This document shows positions 47,614 through 57,071 of a stretch of DNA of 64,000 nt, piece by piece (the stretch's first letter is position 1; each line of letters begins with the position of its first letter). Source of the stretch: CAWAMR01 sp963783095 (GTDB taxonomy: Bacteria > Planctomycetota > Planctomycetia > Gemmatales > Gemmataceae); assembly GCA_963783095.1 (NCBI GenBank), contig CAWAMR010000020.1, positions 248,001 to 312,000 on the forward strand. Reading direction: 5' to 3'. Position numbers and translations under genes: made by a program. A model generated the notes under the pieces. That model saw nothing but the letters and a program-made list of their open reading frames with translations. It was not told the DNA's origin and made no database searches.

Positions 47614-47817
47614 GTATGCCAGGAAATTTTGCCACACCCGCGCCGTGGATCAATGGAATTCAGAGAGGCGAATGCGTGAGCAACTGTGGGCCGAGTGGTT
47701 AGAGAAGATTCGCAAGTCAGGGGATCGCAACGATCCGATCCCGAAGAAATAAGAAAAACGGTCTCTGACAGCTTTGATTTGTTTGACCCGCGAACCGCGC
47801 TCGCTATTCTCGTTCGT

Positions 47818-48227
47818 ATGGAAACCGATTCGTTTTTCTGTCAATTGCTCAAGCATTTGCCCCAAACCGTGTTCGAGTTGCTGGGGTTGCCGGCGAAGCA
47901 GGCCGGCGGCTACCGCTTCGATTCTGTCGAGGTCAAGAAGTCTTTCCGAATCGATGGGCTTTTCAATTGGTGGAGGAGTTGCTGATGCGGCGCTTCCCGA
48001 ATTTCGATCGAGAGGAGATTCGCGCTATGTTCGATTTAGTTGGATTGCGAGAGACCCGAGCTTGGCAAGAAATTCATGAAGAGGGGGTGGAGGAGGGCCA
48101 GTTGCTCGCGAAGCAACAACTGGTCCTGAAGTGGCTGGCGAAGGGCATGACCACCAAGGAGATTGCCGAGTTGCTTGACGTGTCGCCGAAAGAGGTGCGC
48201 CGCTTTGCCAAGAGCGCTGTGAAGTAA
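47818..48227 (+). pseudogene. DUF2887 (Rpn/PD-(D/E)XK-type) protein with central deletion
   Basis: Residues 1-48 from ATG 47818 are the DUF2887 opening (METDSFFCQLLKHLPQTVF ... YRFDSVEVKKSFRIDGLF). Immediately after, in the next frame, comes the family's C-terminal end: VEELLMRRFPNFDREEIRAMFDL ... RETRAWQEIHEEG, a coiled coil, and a helix-turn-helix-like TTKEIAELLDVSPKEVRRF to the stop at 48227. The middle (about 150-200 residues, with the nuclease core) is missing. Full proteins are about 270-300 residues. DUF2887 is related to recombination-promoting nucleases. The gene is a remnant, 66 bases beyond the IS-split gene. Confidence 0.7.
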
Positions 48228-48456
48228 GCGCGAAGCGAACCAGCGCTGGAATCTGCCCCGTTGGACCGGCGTCACGAGCCGCTCGGCTTGCGGACATAGC
48301 TTCATTGTGTGGTTCATGTAGTTATTTTCCCAGGAATTTTAGCGGAGTCAACGGCGGATTCAGCCTCTTCGACAGAGAAATTAAAGCCCCCATTTCTTGT
48401 AGCAATTGGTAGGCAGGCAAGGACCCTACTTCTTGGCTTACGTGCGATCGGTGCGA

Positions 48457-51400
48457 TCAAAACAGGCATCTCCGGATCATCCGGATCGAGTGAGGCCGAT
48501 TCGGTTCCCGTGCGCGCTGTTGGATCATGGCGAAGACCGCCGGCAACAGGAATAGGGTTGCCGCGGTCGCCGCGATTAGCCCGCCGATAACCGCGCGTCC
48601 CAGCGGGGCCGTCTGATCGCCGCCGTCGCCGATGCCCAGGGCCATGGGAATCATGCCCACAATCATGGCGCAGCCGGTCATCAGAATCGGCCGAAGTCGA
48701 GTTCGGCCCCCTTCGACCGCGGCATCCAGCGCGTTGCCTCCATTTTCTTGTCGTTCGCGTTCGGCAAATGTCACCAGTAGGATCGCGTTGGCCACCGTAA
48801 CGCCCATCGCCATGATCGTTCCCATAAACGATTGCAGGTTCAGCGTCGTTCCGGTCAAGAACAACATCATGGCCACACCTGCCAGCGCTGCGGGAACCGC
48901 TGCCACCGAACACAGCGCCAGCCGAAGCGACTGGAAATAGGCCGTCAACAGCAGGAAGATCACCACCACCGAGGCGATCAGGCCAAAGGTCAGGCCATTG
49001 AAAATCTGCTCCATCGGTGCCAGTTGGCCGCGAATCCGAACCGTGACGCCGCGCGGAGCCGAGCCTGCTTCCGCGATCGCTGCGCGCACTTTGCGATCGA
49101 CTCGACCCATATCTTCTCCTTCGATGTTGGCCACGAAGCTGATGGTTCGGCGCATGTTGTAGCGATCGATCTCTCCCGGAATGACTCGTTCGCGTACCAC
49201 GGCAACATCGCGCAGCAGGATATCTTTGGCAGCGGTGGCGCTCATGCCGCCCGTCATGCCGTTGCCGTTACCGTTGCCGTTGCCGTGCGGATAGGCGCGT
49301 CCCTTGACGGGAATCATCTCGATTTGCTCGACGGAATTCATCTTCCGAATCGACACCTGAACCTGAACCATATAACTTTGACCGGTGCTTCGGTCGTACC
49401 AGAGGTTCGGCGCGACGAACCGGCTCGATGCGGTCGAGATCAATAGCGATCGGGTGACATCCAGCGCTGTGACGCCGGCGATACCGGCTTCCTGGCGATT
49501 GATGCGAACTTCCAGGGCCGGGTAATCCATCGCCTGCACGATTTGCAAATCGCGCAACGAAGTGATCTTGGTGAGCTCTTCTCGGACCTTCTGGATGTAG
49601 GCCTCGCTTTCCGTTGTGAGGCGGCCATTTTCCATGCGCACGCCGCTGATCGCCACGTCGACCGGAGTGGGCGATCCGAAACTCATCACCTCATTGATGA
49701 TGTCCGCAGGCTCAAAGGAATGGCGCAACCCTGGGAGCCTTTCGGCGATTTGCTTCGTACTCAAGCCCTCATCCGTCCAGGTCTTTTGCAGCCAGTTCCG
49801 CAAATGATCCGGCAATTTCTCGCGGAGACGATGTTTTAACTCTGCGATGCGAATGCCGCTACCCGGCCTCAGGGCGACTTTGAGCGAGACTTCCTCCGAG
49901 CCGCTGGTCCACTGGTAAATCGCCTGGATGGGATAGTTCGCGGGGAACATCCCCACATAACCTACCGTCAAATCGACGTTTTCTTCTCCGACTTCTTTCT
50001 TGATAAAACGCAGCGCTTCCTGAGCCAGTTCTTCGGTGCGCTCGATCGTGGTTCCGGTCGGGGCACGCAAACGCACCGTGAATTGTCCCTTATCGGTCTG
50101 AGGAAAAATCTCTGTGCCGACCTGCCTGCCGACGATCACCACGATCAACCCCGCGACTCCAAGGAAAACCGGAACAACCAGCCGACGTAGGCGAACGATC
50201 GTCATCAACAGATGGCCGTATTTGCGGAGCGTTTGCATCGATGATGCCGCCACTGAGGCGTGGCCTTGATCGGTATGGCGAAGCAACCACACCGAAAGAA
50301 TCGGGACGAATGTGCTCGACAGAATGTACGAGGCGATCATGGCGAAGCCGACCGCCAGCGACATCGGCGCGAACAAGGCGCGCGCGGAACCTTCCATGAA
50401 CGCGGAGGGGATAAACACTGCCAGAATGCACAGCATCGCCAGAAAGCGCGGCACGGCCGTTTCCGAGTTGCCCCGCCGGACGGCACGCGCGATGGATGAA
50501 GTTCGCAGCATTTGCGTGTGAATGTTTTCGACCTCGACCGTCGATTCATCGACGAGAATTCCTACTGCCAGAGCCAGTCCGCCCAGCGTCATCAGATTGA
50601 TCGATTGTCCGGTAAGCCAAAGGCCGATAAGCGACGCAAGTATCGCCAGCGGAATGTTGCACACCACGATAATGACCGAGCGCGGGTTGCGCAGAAACAG
50701 CAGGACCATCAGGCCGGTCAGGACAGCACCGAGGACGCCTTCGACGCGCTACACCCCACATGGCATCCCGGACGATCGGCGATTGATCGAAGGCAAACTC
50801 CAGTTTCACATCTTCGGGAACTTGGTCGCGCAATTTCGGCAAAGCCTTGTTCAACTCATCGACCACCGATAACGTCGACGCATCGGCCCGCTTGGTCACC
50901 AGCAGGTAAACCGATCGATTTCCGTTGACCAGCACGTATCCTGCTGTGGTATCCGTGGAATCTTCAATCTTCTTGACGGGATCGACGACATCGCGGATGT
51001 AAACGGCATCAGGCCCAAGCCGCACGGGGATTTCGGCCAATTCCTGGGTTGGATTGTTGCCGACCAGGGCATTGTTGGGAACGCTCAGCATGCGGTCCCC
51101 GATGCGGATATTGCCGGATGGCGTCACTGCGTTGCCTTTGAGCACGGCATTGACGACGTCAACGGGTGTGAGATGATTGGAGCGCAAACGATCGGGATCG
51201 ACATTGATGACGATGGCACGCTGATTGCCGCCGAAGGCCGGAGGGGCCGACATGCCGGGAATACTGGCGAACATGGGGCGAACCTTCAGGACCGCCAGAT
51301 CCTGAATCTCCTTGATGTTGCGCTTTTCGCTGCTGAGCACCAGATAGCCTACCGGGACGCTGCCGGTATCGAAGCGGAGCATCGCCGGGGGCACGGTTCC

Positions 51401-51763
51401 CTCAGGCATTATGAATCGAGCTCGATTGACCGATGAGAGGACTTCCGACATGGCTTGCGACATATCGGTGCCGGGCTGAAAGAACAGTTTCATCAGGGTC
51501 ATGCCCTGAATGTTCTTGGACTCGATATGTTCGATGCCGGAGACATAAAAGAACGTGGTTTCGTAATAGTTGGTGAGCAGCCCTTCCATCTGGGCCGGAT
51601 CCATGCCGCCGTAGGGCTGGCACACGTAGATCACCGGGCGATCGAGATTTGGAAAGACATCGATCTTCATCCGCGTATAGGCAAAGCAACTTCCGATCAC
51701 GACGGCGACAATGCCTACCATGATCGTTACCGGATGACGCAGGGCAAAAACGATGGGATTCAT
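48457..51763 (-). CDS. RND-superfamily efflux permease (HAE1/AcrB-like), one frameshift
   Basis: About 1,102 residues. N-terminus MNPIVFALRHPVTIMVGIVAVVIGSCFAYTRMKIDVFPNLDRP is the standard RND start (ATG 51763). Porter loops are NNALVGNNPTQELAEIPVRLGPDAVYIRD and a large second loop with a Gly/Asn repeat (GNGNGNGNGM). The membrane proton relay segment is seen as LMTLGGLALAVGILVDESTVEVENI. The frame is lost near 50748 (one base) and continues as VEGVLGAVLTGLMVLLFLRNP. Such pumps use proton influx to export drugs or metals and need a periplasmic adaptor and an outer channel; neither gene is adjacent. Its ATG overlaps the stop of the SDR gene. Confidence 0.88.
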
Positions 51764-52522
51764 TTTGCCAGCCAGCCGCCATCGACCGCGATGGTAGTTC
51801 CAGTGATGTAAGCACCGGCGTCGCTGGCAAGCAATAGTGCCGGCCCGATCATTTCCTCGGGCTGGCCCCAACGCCCGATCGCGGTTCGATCCGCAAACGC
51901 CTTTTTCTCCGCCTCCGACAGCAGGCTCATCGGCAGGTCGGTCAGGAACGGTCCGGGCGCGATGCAATTGACCGTGATTCCAAACGTTCCCAGGTCGATG
52001 GCGCTGTGCGCGCGACAGACCCAACAGAGCCGATTTACTGGCCGAATAGCCGTTGCGCTTCTCCTTGGAAACGAAGCCGAGAATTGATGTGATATGGATG
52101 ATCCTGCCCCATTTCCGCTCCTTCATTTGCGGAACCAGTGAGCGCGTCAGAGCCATGACCGAATGAAGATTGATTTCCATGACCTCATCCCAGGCTTCAT
52201 CGGTGATGGCGTCAATCGGCTGCGGCTTGTTGGTCCCCGCGTTGTTGATCAAGATGTCAACGCGCCCGAAAAACCCCAATGCAGTGCGCGAGAGTGCTTG
52301 AACCTGGTCGCGCTTCGACATATCGGCAACGATGTAACGACCCTGCCGACCCGTACCGTGAAGGATTTCCTCCAGCGCTGATTTCAATTCAGACTCGGTT
52401 CTGCTGGAGATAATGATGTCGGCCCCTGCTTCTGCGAGGCCGCGTGCCATGGCCTTGCCCAGTCCTTTGCTGCCACCCGTAACGAGGGCGACTCGGCCGG
52501 TCAAATCAAAGCGCTTGTTCAT
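51760..52522 (-). CDS. SDR-family oxidoreductase (gluconate-5-dehydrogenase-like), frameshifted
   Basis: About 254 residues, normal for short-chain dehydrogenases. Start ATG 52522 (MNKRFDLTGRVALVTGG) with GGAG about 9 bases upstream; ATG 52540 is possible. NAD(P)-binding GGSKGLGKAMA, NNAG (INNAGTNKP), and catalytic Ser and YSASK (GYSASKSALLGLSRA) are seen. A one-base change near 52015 breaks the frame; the rest reads TFGITVNCIAPGPF ... EEMIGPALLLASDAGAYITG to VDGGWLAK. The stop TGA overlaps the RND ATG (51763), so translation is coupled. Likely reduces or oxidises a sugar acid; why it precedes an efflux pump is not clear. Confidence 0.82.
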
Positions 52523-52636
52523 CGAGATTGGCTCCATCATCGGTTTTCGGTTCCCTGCCGGTATTTCGTCAGTGTGAGGTCCGGTAGTTCTATGCAACTC
52601 GACCCGGCCTTACAGTGACTTTGTAGCGAACTACCC

Positions 52637-54057
52637 TTATTTTCGCATCGTGATTTCATAGCGCACGTTATAGGATGCCTGTTTCTCCATGCCTTTCGGT
52701 GGCGTACCCTGCAATACCGCCTTGCCGTCATTCACTCGGTAAATGAACCGCTTCCCGGTGAATGGATCGACCGACAGCGGCAACTTGATGCTTTCGAGAG
52801 TTGCCGGCAACTTGCCGGCATTTTCTGCTGCATAGATCCGTATCGCTTCAATGTTTTGCAGCATGGCGAGGCGTTGCTGAAGTCGAAGTTGTGCCAGATA
52901 AACTTTCTTCACGAGGGGTGCCCAACTTACCATCAACGATGCGTCCGGATCATCCGCATCCAGTTTTGGCTGGCCGGCGGATTTAACGAGTTCTTCGGCT
53001 TTGCTCATGCCTTCGAGTGCTTCCGAAAAAGGGGAACCAATCCACTTGATCATCTCGTCGCGCTGCAACTCGTAGCGGTAGTATTCATCGCGCATCACCA
53101 GTTGAAGCGCCGGCCAGTTTTTCAATTTCGCTTCGGCAATTCCCGATTCGACCAGGCGAGCTTTGGCAGCTTTCAGCACAGCTGCACTGCCTGAGCGCTC
53201 CTTGAGCCATGCCCCTGCATCCAGTTTGGCTTTCCCTTCCGGCTCTGACATGGCATGAAAAAATCGAAACTTTTCCCGAAACGCTTCCAGCCTGGAAGCC
53301 GCGATCGGTTCATCGGTTTCCAAAAGTTCCTTGAAATCGGCAGATGCCATAACCCGTTCGGCTTGCAACCCCTTCCTGATCCCAACCAATGGCGTGGGAA
53401 GGTTCGATATCGCCCAAAATAAGTTCGGACAGCTCGGCTGCTGAATCAATTCTTCCAGGGGTGAGATGGCAACATTGGCAATGGCCAGACCAACCAGATT
53501 GCCGATTAAGGTGGGGTGTTCTTGAAGATGGCGGGCCATCGCAAAAATGGTCTTGTGCGTGCGGATCGCGTCGTCGAAGCGGCGGTCTTTGACTTCGCCA
53601 CGATAGCGAACCTTCAAGTTCAATGCCAGCAGCCGAAGTTGTTGAACATCGGGCAATAACGTAAAGATGCCTTCGACTTTGAGCTTGGCAAGGATCTGCC
53701 AGTCAACAGTTTCAAGTCGGGCGGCATAGTCGGCCTGCGCAGGGCACTGCCGCCAAATCCCTTCAGATCGGGAAGATCCTTCAAAGGCATCTCCAGCCAT
53801 TTGTCGCGATTGGCGACGGAGTCCTTATTGAAGAAGAAATTGTTCTGCTCCATGTAGCACTTGAGGTAATTCTGAACCACGTAGCCAGGGTTCAACTCCC
53901 TGACCTCGGGCAACAACGCATACCGCAAAGCAGGTTTTGGGGCAGCCTGGGGATGAAGCGTCAGGCCGATGATTGTTTCCGTTGATGGATCGGCAGCCCA
54001 AACGGGAACTGCCGGCACCACAATCACCAGCGCGCAAAAAGAGCGGATTATCAACAT
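52637..54057 (-). CDS. Secreted helical protein, unknown function, one frameshift
   Basis: About 473 residues. Signal peptide MLIIRSFCALVIVVPAVPVWA (1-21). The N-terminal part (PALRYALLPEVRELNPGYVVQNYLKCYMEQN) and the long remainder (ETVDWQILAKLKVEGIFTLLPDVQQLRLLALNLKVRYRGEVKDRRFDDAIRTHKTIFAMARHL) are helical with many Arg/Lys-Asp pairs. It ends NVRYEITMRK after KLPATLESIKLPLSVDPFTGKRFIYRVNDGKAVLQG, a planctomycete tail pattern. The frame shifts near 53740 (one base missing in GCCCTGCGCAGG). I recall this type as a common planctomycete hypothetical. No named domain. It follows the sigma/anti-sigma pair by 22 bases on the same strand, so may belong to that operon. Confidence 0.65.
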
Positions 54058-54079
54058 GGAAGGAGCTCCTTATCAGTGT

Positions 54080-54514
54080 TCAGTCAACTAACGCCTGTGG
54101 AATCGAGAACACAGTCAATGGTGGAGGTGAATCGACGGTGTTCTCTGCAGCCGGCGGCACGGGGGGAATTTCTGTCTGGTCGAGCCAGCGATGTTGAAGT
54201 GTCCACAGGCTTGGATCGATCGGTGACGCCGGTAAGACAGGTGATACTTCCGATGCTGGCAGCATGTAAGCCGGTGTTGTGCCAGGCGAAACAGGCTGCA
54301 TGATCGGTGCTGATTCTTGCCAAAAAAAGATCAAGGTCATGACCTGCGACATTCCCAAGACCACGGTCAGGATCGGCCAAACTCGGCTCGACTTCACCGA
54401 GGCGCGCCCGGCGTTGAATAGCAGGGCGTCGCGATCCAGCGCTGCCGGGTTCGGAGTGAACCGAGCGAGCTTGTCGATACACGGATCGGGAGTCATTTCG
54501 TTTGGTTCGTGCAT
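54080..54514 (-). CDS. Putative anti-sigma-like single-pass membrane protein
   Basis: 144 residues: cytoplasmic N-terminus of about 44 residues, one membrane segment (VWPILTVVLGMSQVMTLIFFW, about 46-66), then a Pro-rich outer part (PVSPGTTPAYMLPASEVSPVLPASP). It overlaps the sigma gene by 22 bases and follows it, the usual position of an anti-sigma or signal-relay protein. The short N-terminal part has no zinc anti-sigma (ZAS) motif; it has DPCIDKLARFTPN, a planctomycete opening. The role is inferred from position and topology. Confidence 0.6.
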   Translation of the reverse strand: MHEPNEMTPDPCIDKLARFTPNPAALDRDALLFNAGRASVKSSRVWPILTVVLGMSQVMTLIFFWQESAPIMQPVSPGTTPAYMLPASEVSPVLPASPIDPSLWTLQHRWLDQTEIPPVPPAAENTVDSPPPLTVFSIPQALVD

Positions 54515-54976
54515 GCTATCCCCAACGCGCTACGCAGTGCCACAACCGCAGCTGAGTAACGCCGATGCGCTGTGCTTGCGGAACAATTGCAAACCGCACC
54601 AATCTGTTCAAAGGTCAGGCCGCCCCACAAATGAGCGACGATGACCTCACGCAGTTCCTCCGGCAACGTCTTGAGAGCCTCAACAGCGGATGCGGCATCC
54701 AGACCATCGATCTCCGGCTCAATGAACCACCCCTCGGGTTTCGCGGCAACGGTTTCGCGATGCTTTCTTCGGCGCGAGGTCTTGGCCACATCGATCGCGC
54801 CGTTACGGACCACCCGGTATAACCACGCAACCGGCTCATCGGGCGGTGCGCAGGGCAACCAGCTTGAGAAACGCCTCCTGAACGACATCTTCGGGCGCAC
54901 TGCACCATTGCCGGGCGTACAGGACCAATGCCGGTGCATGGTTGTCGATCAGGTTCGCAAGCTGTTGCGGACTCAT
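54493..54976 (-). CDS. ECF RNA polymerase sigma factor, one frameshift
   Basis: About 161 residues. Start ATG 54976: MSPQQLANLIDNHAPALVLYARQWCSAPEDVVQEAFLKLVALR, the region 2 of an ECF sigma; the frame shifts near 54849 (one C missing), continuing PDEPVAWLYRVVRNGAIDVAKTSRRRKHRE. Region 4 is ALKTLPEELREVIVAHLWGGLTFEQIGAVCNCSASTAHRRYSAAVVALR, with a helix-turn-helix. It belongs to a planctomycete ECF group distinct from the TIGR02999 sigma at 15327. Its overlap with the membrane protein gene suggests control by that protein. Confidence 0.8.
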
Positions 54977-55061
54977 TGCAGATAAGACGACATGGAGAAG
55001 AGGTTATTCCGCGCGAATTGAGGAAAAACGGCCGCCGTTCTTGATGGATGTCGGAGTAGAC

Positions 55062-56378
55062 TCAAATTGCGAGTGAGAAGGGGGAAAGATGTTTGGTGAA
55101 CTCGTCCAAATTCGATCGGAGAGAATCTTCATCGGAAAACTGCTCGTTTGACAAGAACGAACTCGGCTCAAAAGGTTTAGAAGTTTCAGCATCTTTCGAA
55201 GCGTCAATTCGCGAAACAGCAATGTCCATGTATTGACGTAAACGTGCCTCAGCTTTGGCATCTGGGCGATGCAACAGAGCCTTTCGTACCCAATCGACGG
55301 CCGCCGCAAAGTCGCCTCGTTGCAGTGCATCTGCTGCGAGATAAGCGTAAGGCACATAGCTTTTTGCCCCGAGCTCGATCGCCTTACGGAAATCGTCGAG
55401 CGATTCTGGATTTGGGAACGTGAGACTACCACGCAACCATCTCGCTACTGGTGTGCTCGGATTCAACCCAATCGCTCGGTTCAACATCGTCATCGCAGCA
55501 CCATCGTCTTCGAGGTAACTGGCTGCGGTTGCAGCTCTGATGAGGGCAAGGGCAATAAGTTTTTGATACTCGTCCTGAGACTGTGTCAGAGGAGGAACGA
55601 TCGCCAATCGACTCTCGGCTTCTTGAAAGAGATGAAGTTGCTCTTTGTAGAGGAGACGTTTTTCCGCCTCTTCACTCGTTTGAAATGCTTGGTTGGAACG
55701 AAGCAGAGAGCAGGCGAAATAGGTCATGGGATGTTGGAGATACTTTAGAAGACACTGCGAGTACACCCACGCCTCATTTAAACCACGGTCATCTTTTATG
55801 AATAACGGCGAAACTGCGGCATAAAGAATCTCGGTAGTGCTCGCGCCTCTCTTCTGAGGGACATCGGCGCAGAAGACCGCGGCAGCTAGATAATCTCCTT
55901 TTTTTGCACAACAGACTCCCCTGGCTAGTGCCAAGTCCGATTCTGGCAAAACGTAATGGTGGTCCTTCAACATATCGATAATCTGCTGATATTCGCCATG
56001 ACTCCAGAGATACGGAATTCGGGCGCGCATTCGCTCCACGTAATCGGGCTTGGAACGCTCACGCACATCCTTGAGAAAGTTCCGATAGATGTCATGAACT
56101 CGCTCAGGAAGAAGCCGGGCTTCGATCTTGCGGCACAATTCCGCAGCCTGGTTGTAATGACCACCGAGATAATACTGTGTCGCTGCCAGAAACCATATCA
56201 ACACCTTATCGCGTTGCTTGAATCTGCTCGCGGCATCCGCTTCCAGCACTTTTGCTGCTTGGGTTCGAAGGGTAGCCGATTCGCTAGTGTTGCCGTGCGC
56301 GTGCGCGTATTCGGCTTTCATGCCAAGATTTGAAGCTTCCCCGGTTCGATCAAATTTAATCGGGAGTGAGAAGATCAT
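55062..56378 (-). CDS. Cytoplasmic tetratricopeptide-repeat protein
   Basis: 438 residues, intact, no signal peptide or membrane segment. Helical repeat pairs run through the protein; TPR-like units are clear near the C-terminus (AMTMLNRAIGLNPSTPVARWLRGSLTFPNPESLDDFRKAIELGAKSYVPYAYLAADALQRGDFAAAVDWVRKAL). The tail (ASKDAETSKPFEPSSFLSNEQFSDEDSLRSNLDEFTKHL) is Ser/Asp-rich. It is probably a scaffold. Its ATG overlaps the stop of the upstream gene (56375-56378), so the two are an operon and their products may interact. About 85 bases separate it from the sigma gene. Confidence 0.7.
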   Translation of the reverse strand: MIFSLPIKFDRTGEASNLGMKAEYAHAHGNTSESATLRTQAAKVLEADAASRFKQRDKVLIWFLAATQYYLGGHYNQAAELCRKIEARLLPERVHDIYRNFLKDVRERSKPDYVERMRARIPYLWSHGEYQQIIDMLKDHHYVLPESDLALARGVCCAKKGDYLAAAVFCADVPQKRGASTTEILYAAVSPLFIKDDRGLNEAWVYSQCLLKYLQHPMTYFACSLLRSNQAFQTSEEAEKRLLYKEQLHLFQEAESRLAIVPPLTQSQDEYQKLIALALIRAATAASYLEDDGAAMTMLNRAIGLNPSTPVARWLRGSLTFPNPESLDDFRKAIELGAKSYVPYAYLAADALQRGDFAAAVDWVRKALLHRPDAKAEARLRQYMDIAVSRIDASKDAETSKPFEPSSFLSNEQFSDEDSLRSNLDEFTKHLSPFSLAI

Positions 56379-56842
56379 TGACTTTTCCTCCTCGATGCTT
56401 GACTTGGTTGTTTTCGCGATCTCTCATTCAATTCTACAAAGTGGAGAAAACTATGTACAATGCCTTTTGGTGTTTGAAGGAAGGTCGTGACTGAAGCATA
56501 CCCATGAGGACTGTGAGTCAATACCTGAGCCGATTTTTCTTGTAAGCGACCATTGGATTGCGTCGCAGTCCCTTTTCTAATACCACTCACTTCGACTTGA
56601 GTGACATCACCCCGGTTGTCCAGAGTTATGGAGTAATCGCCCCCGTTTCCAATTTCCAGGACTCCATCAAGAGACACATTTTCCAGGTCGTGTATCAGAA
56701 GTCCCATCAAGATTATGGCTGCCTCCGAGGTAATCTCCTGAGCATTGAGTGAATTGTTCGTTCGCTCGCAATCAAGGACCGAATAACCAGTACCCCGCCA
56801 TCCGATATCGCGGTCGACTTCAACTGCTTGCGTATCATTCAT
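56375..56842 (-). CDS. Unknown protein upstream of the TPR gene, N-terminus extended but without a clear start
   Basis: 155 residues from ATG 56842: DTQAVEVDRDIGWRGTGYSVLDCERTNNSL ... SEAAIILMGLLIHDLENVSLDGVLEIGNGGDYSITLD. The same frame stays open upstream to about 56995 and is protein-like (NPIEYGPCAVAQSRRCPVTVDFRG just before the Met), so the native protein is about 200 residues; a base change near 57005 probably hides the start (candidate ATGs MADENVLELA and MKMFWNWHRF are in other frames). I recall similar full-length proteins in planctomycetes; no function is known. It forms an ATGA overlap with the TPR gene. Confidence 0.6.
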   Translation of the reverse strand: MNDTQAVEVDRDIGWRGTGYSVLDCERTNNSLNAQEITSEAAIILMGLLIHDLENVSLDGVLEIGNGGDYSITLDNRGDVTQVEVSGIRKGTATQSNGRLQEKSAQVLTHSPHGYASVTTFLQTPKGIVHSFLHFVELNERSRKQPSQASRRKSQ

Positions 56843-57071
56843 GCCTCGAAAATCTACAGTTACCGGACAGCGCCGGCTCTGCGCAACAGCACAGGGTCCA
56901 TACTCAATCGGATTATCGCCTGTGCCCCAAATAGATGAAGCAAGTGTAGTTTGGGATGCCTTTGTGGAAGCGATGCCAATTCCAAAACATTTTCATCAGC
57001 CATCGACGATCCCTTCAGCTGGACGATGCGCTCGATCATCGATCGCATTCTGAATTAAAACTGTAGCGTCC

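Larger units (their letters stand above)
46091..47639 (+). mobile_element. ISKra4-like insertion sequence, copy 2 (1,549 bp)
   Basis: Same terminal repeats as copy 1: GGGTGTGGCAAAATTTCC at 46091, complement ending 47639. Flanked by GCGCCGTG at 46083-46090 and 47640-47647, an 8-base target duplication. Inserted in the C-terminal part of the secreted-protein gene at 44516. Compared with copy 1 it lacks one G near 46725 and has the C that copy 1 lacks near 25409, and differs by only a few substitutions, so both inserted recently. Confidence 0.93.
44516..47752 (+). pseudogene. Secreted planctomycete protein interrupted by an ISKra4-like element
   Basis: A signal/anchor at residues 21-43 (CCIWGTAMLLLVCTRGLDLG) starts a protein of about 560 residues. 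The frame runs to base 46090 (..MLLLTSAV), where IS copy 2 begins, and resumes after it at 47648 as DQWNSERRMREQLWAEWLEKIRKSGDRNDPIPKK, TAA at 47750-47752. Removing the IS and one copy of GCGCCGTG gives one continuous frame. A second defect is self-cancelling: an extra C near 45760 and a missing G near 45886 swap the frame between them, where GYDEPVGDWLITDVVVSRGQWVGGKQLVKLPL is the true sequence. Function unknown; domain DHILVRLVDCDVEPGFVYQYRVQCRMQNPN looks like a beta-sandwich. With the IS present it is translated into IS sequence and stops at 46354. Confidence 0.82.

Noticed and set aside
50546..52597. A natural SDR-RND fusion protein of 683 residues
   Set aside because: The single open frame is an artefact: a frameshift in the SDR part reads through the true SDR stop (TGA overlapping the RND ATG). 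Two coupled genes explain it better.
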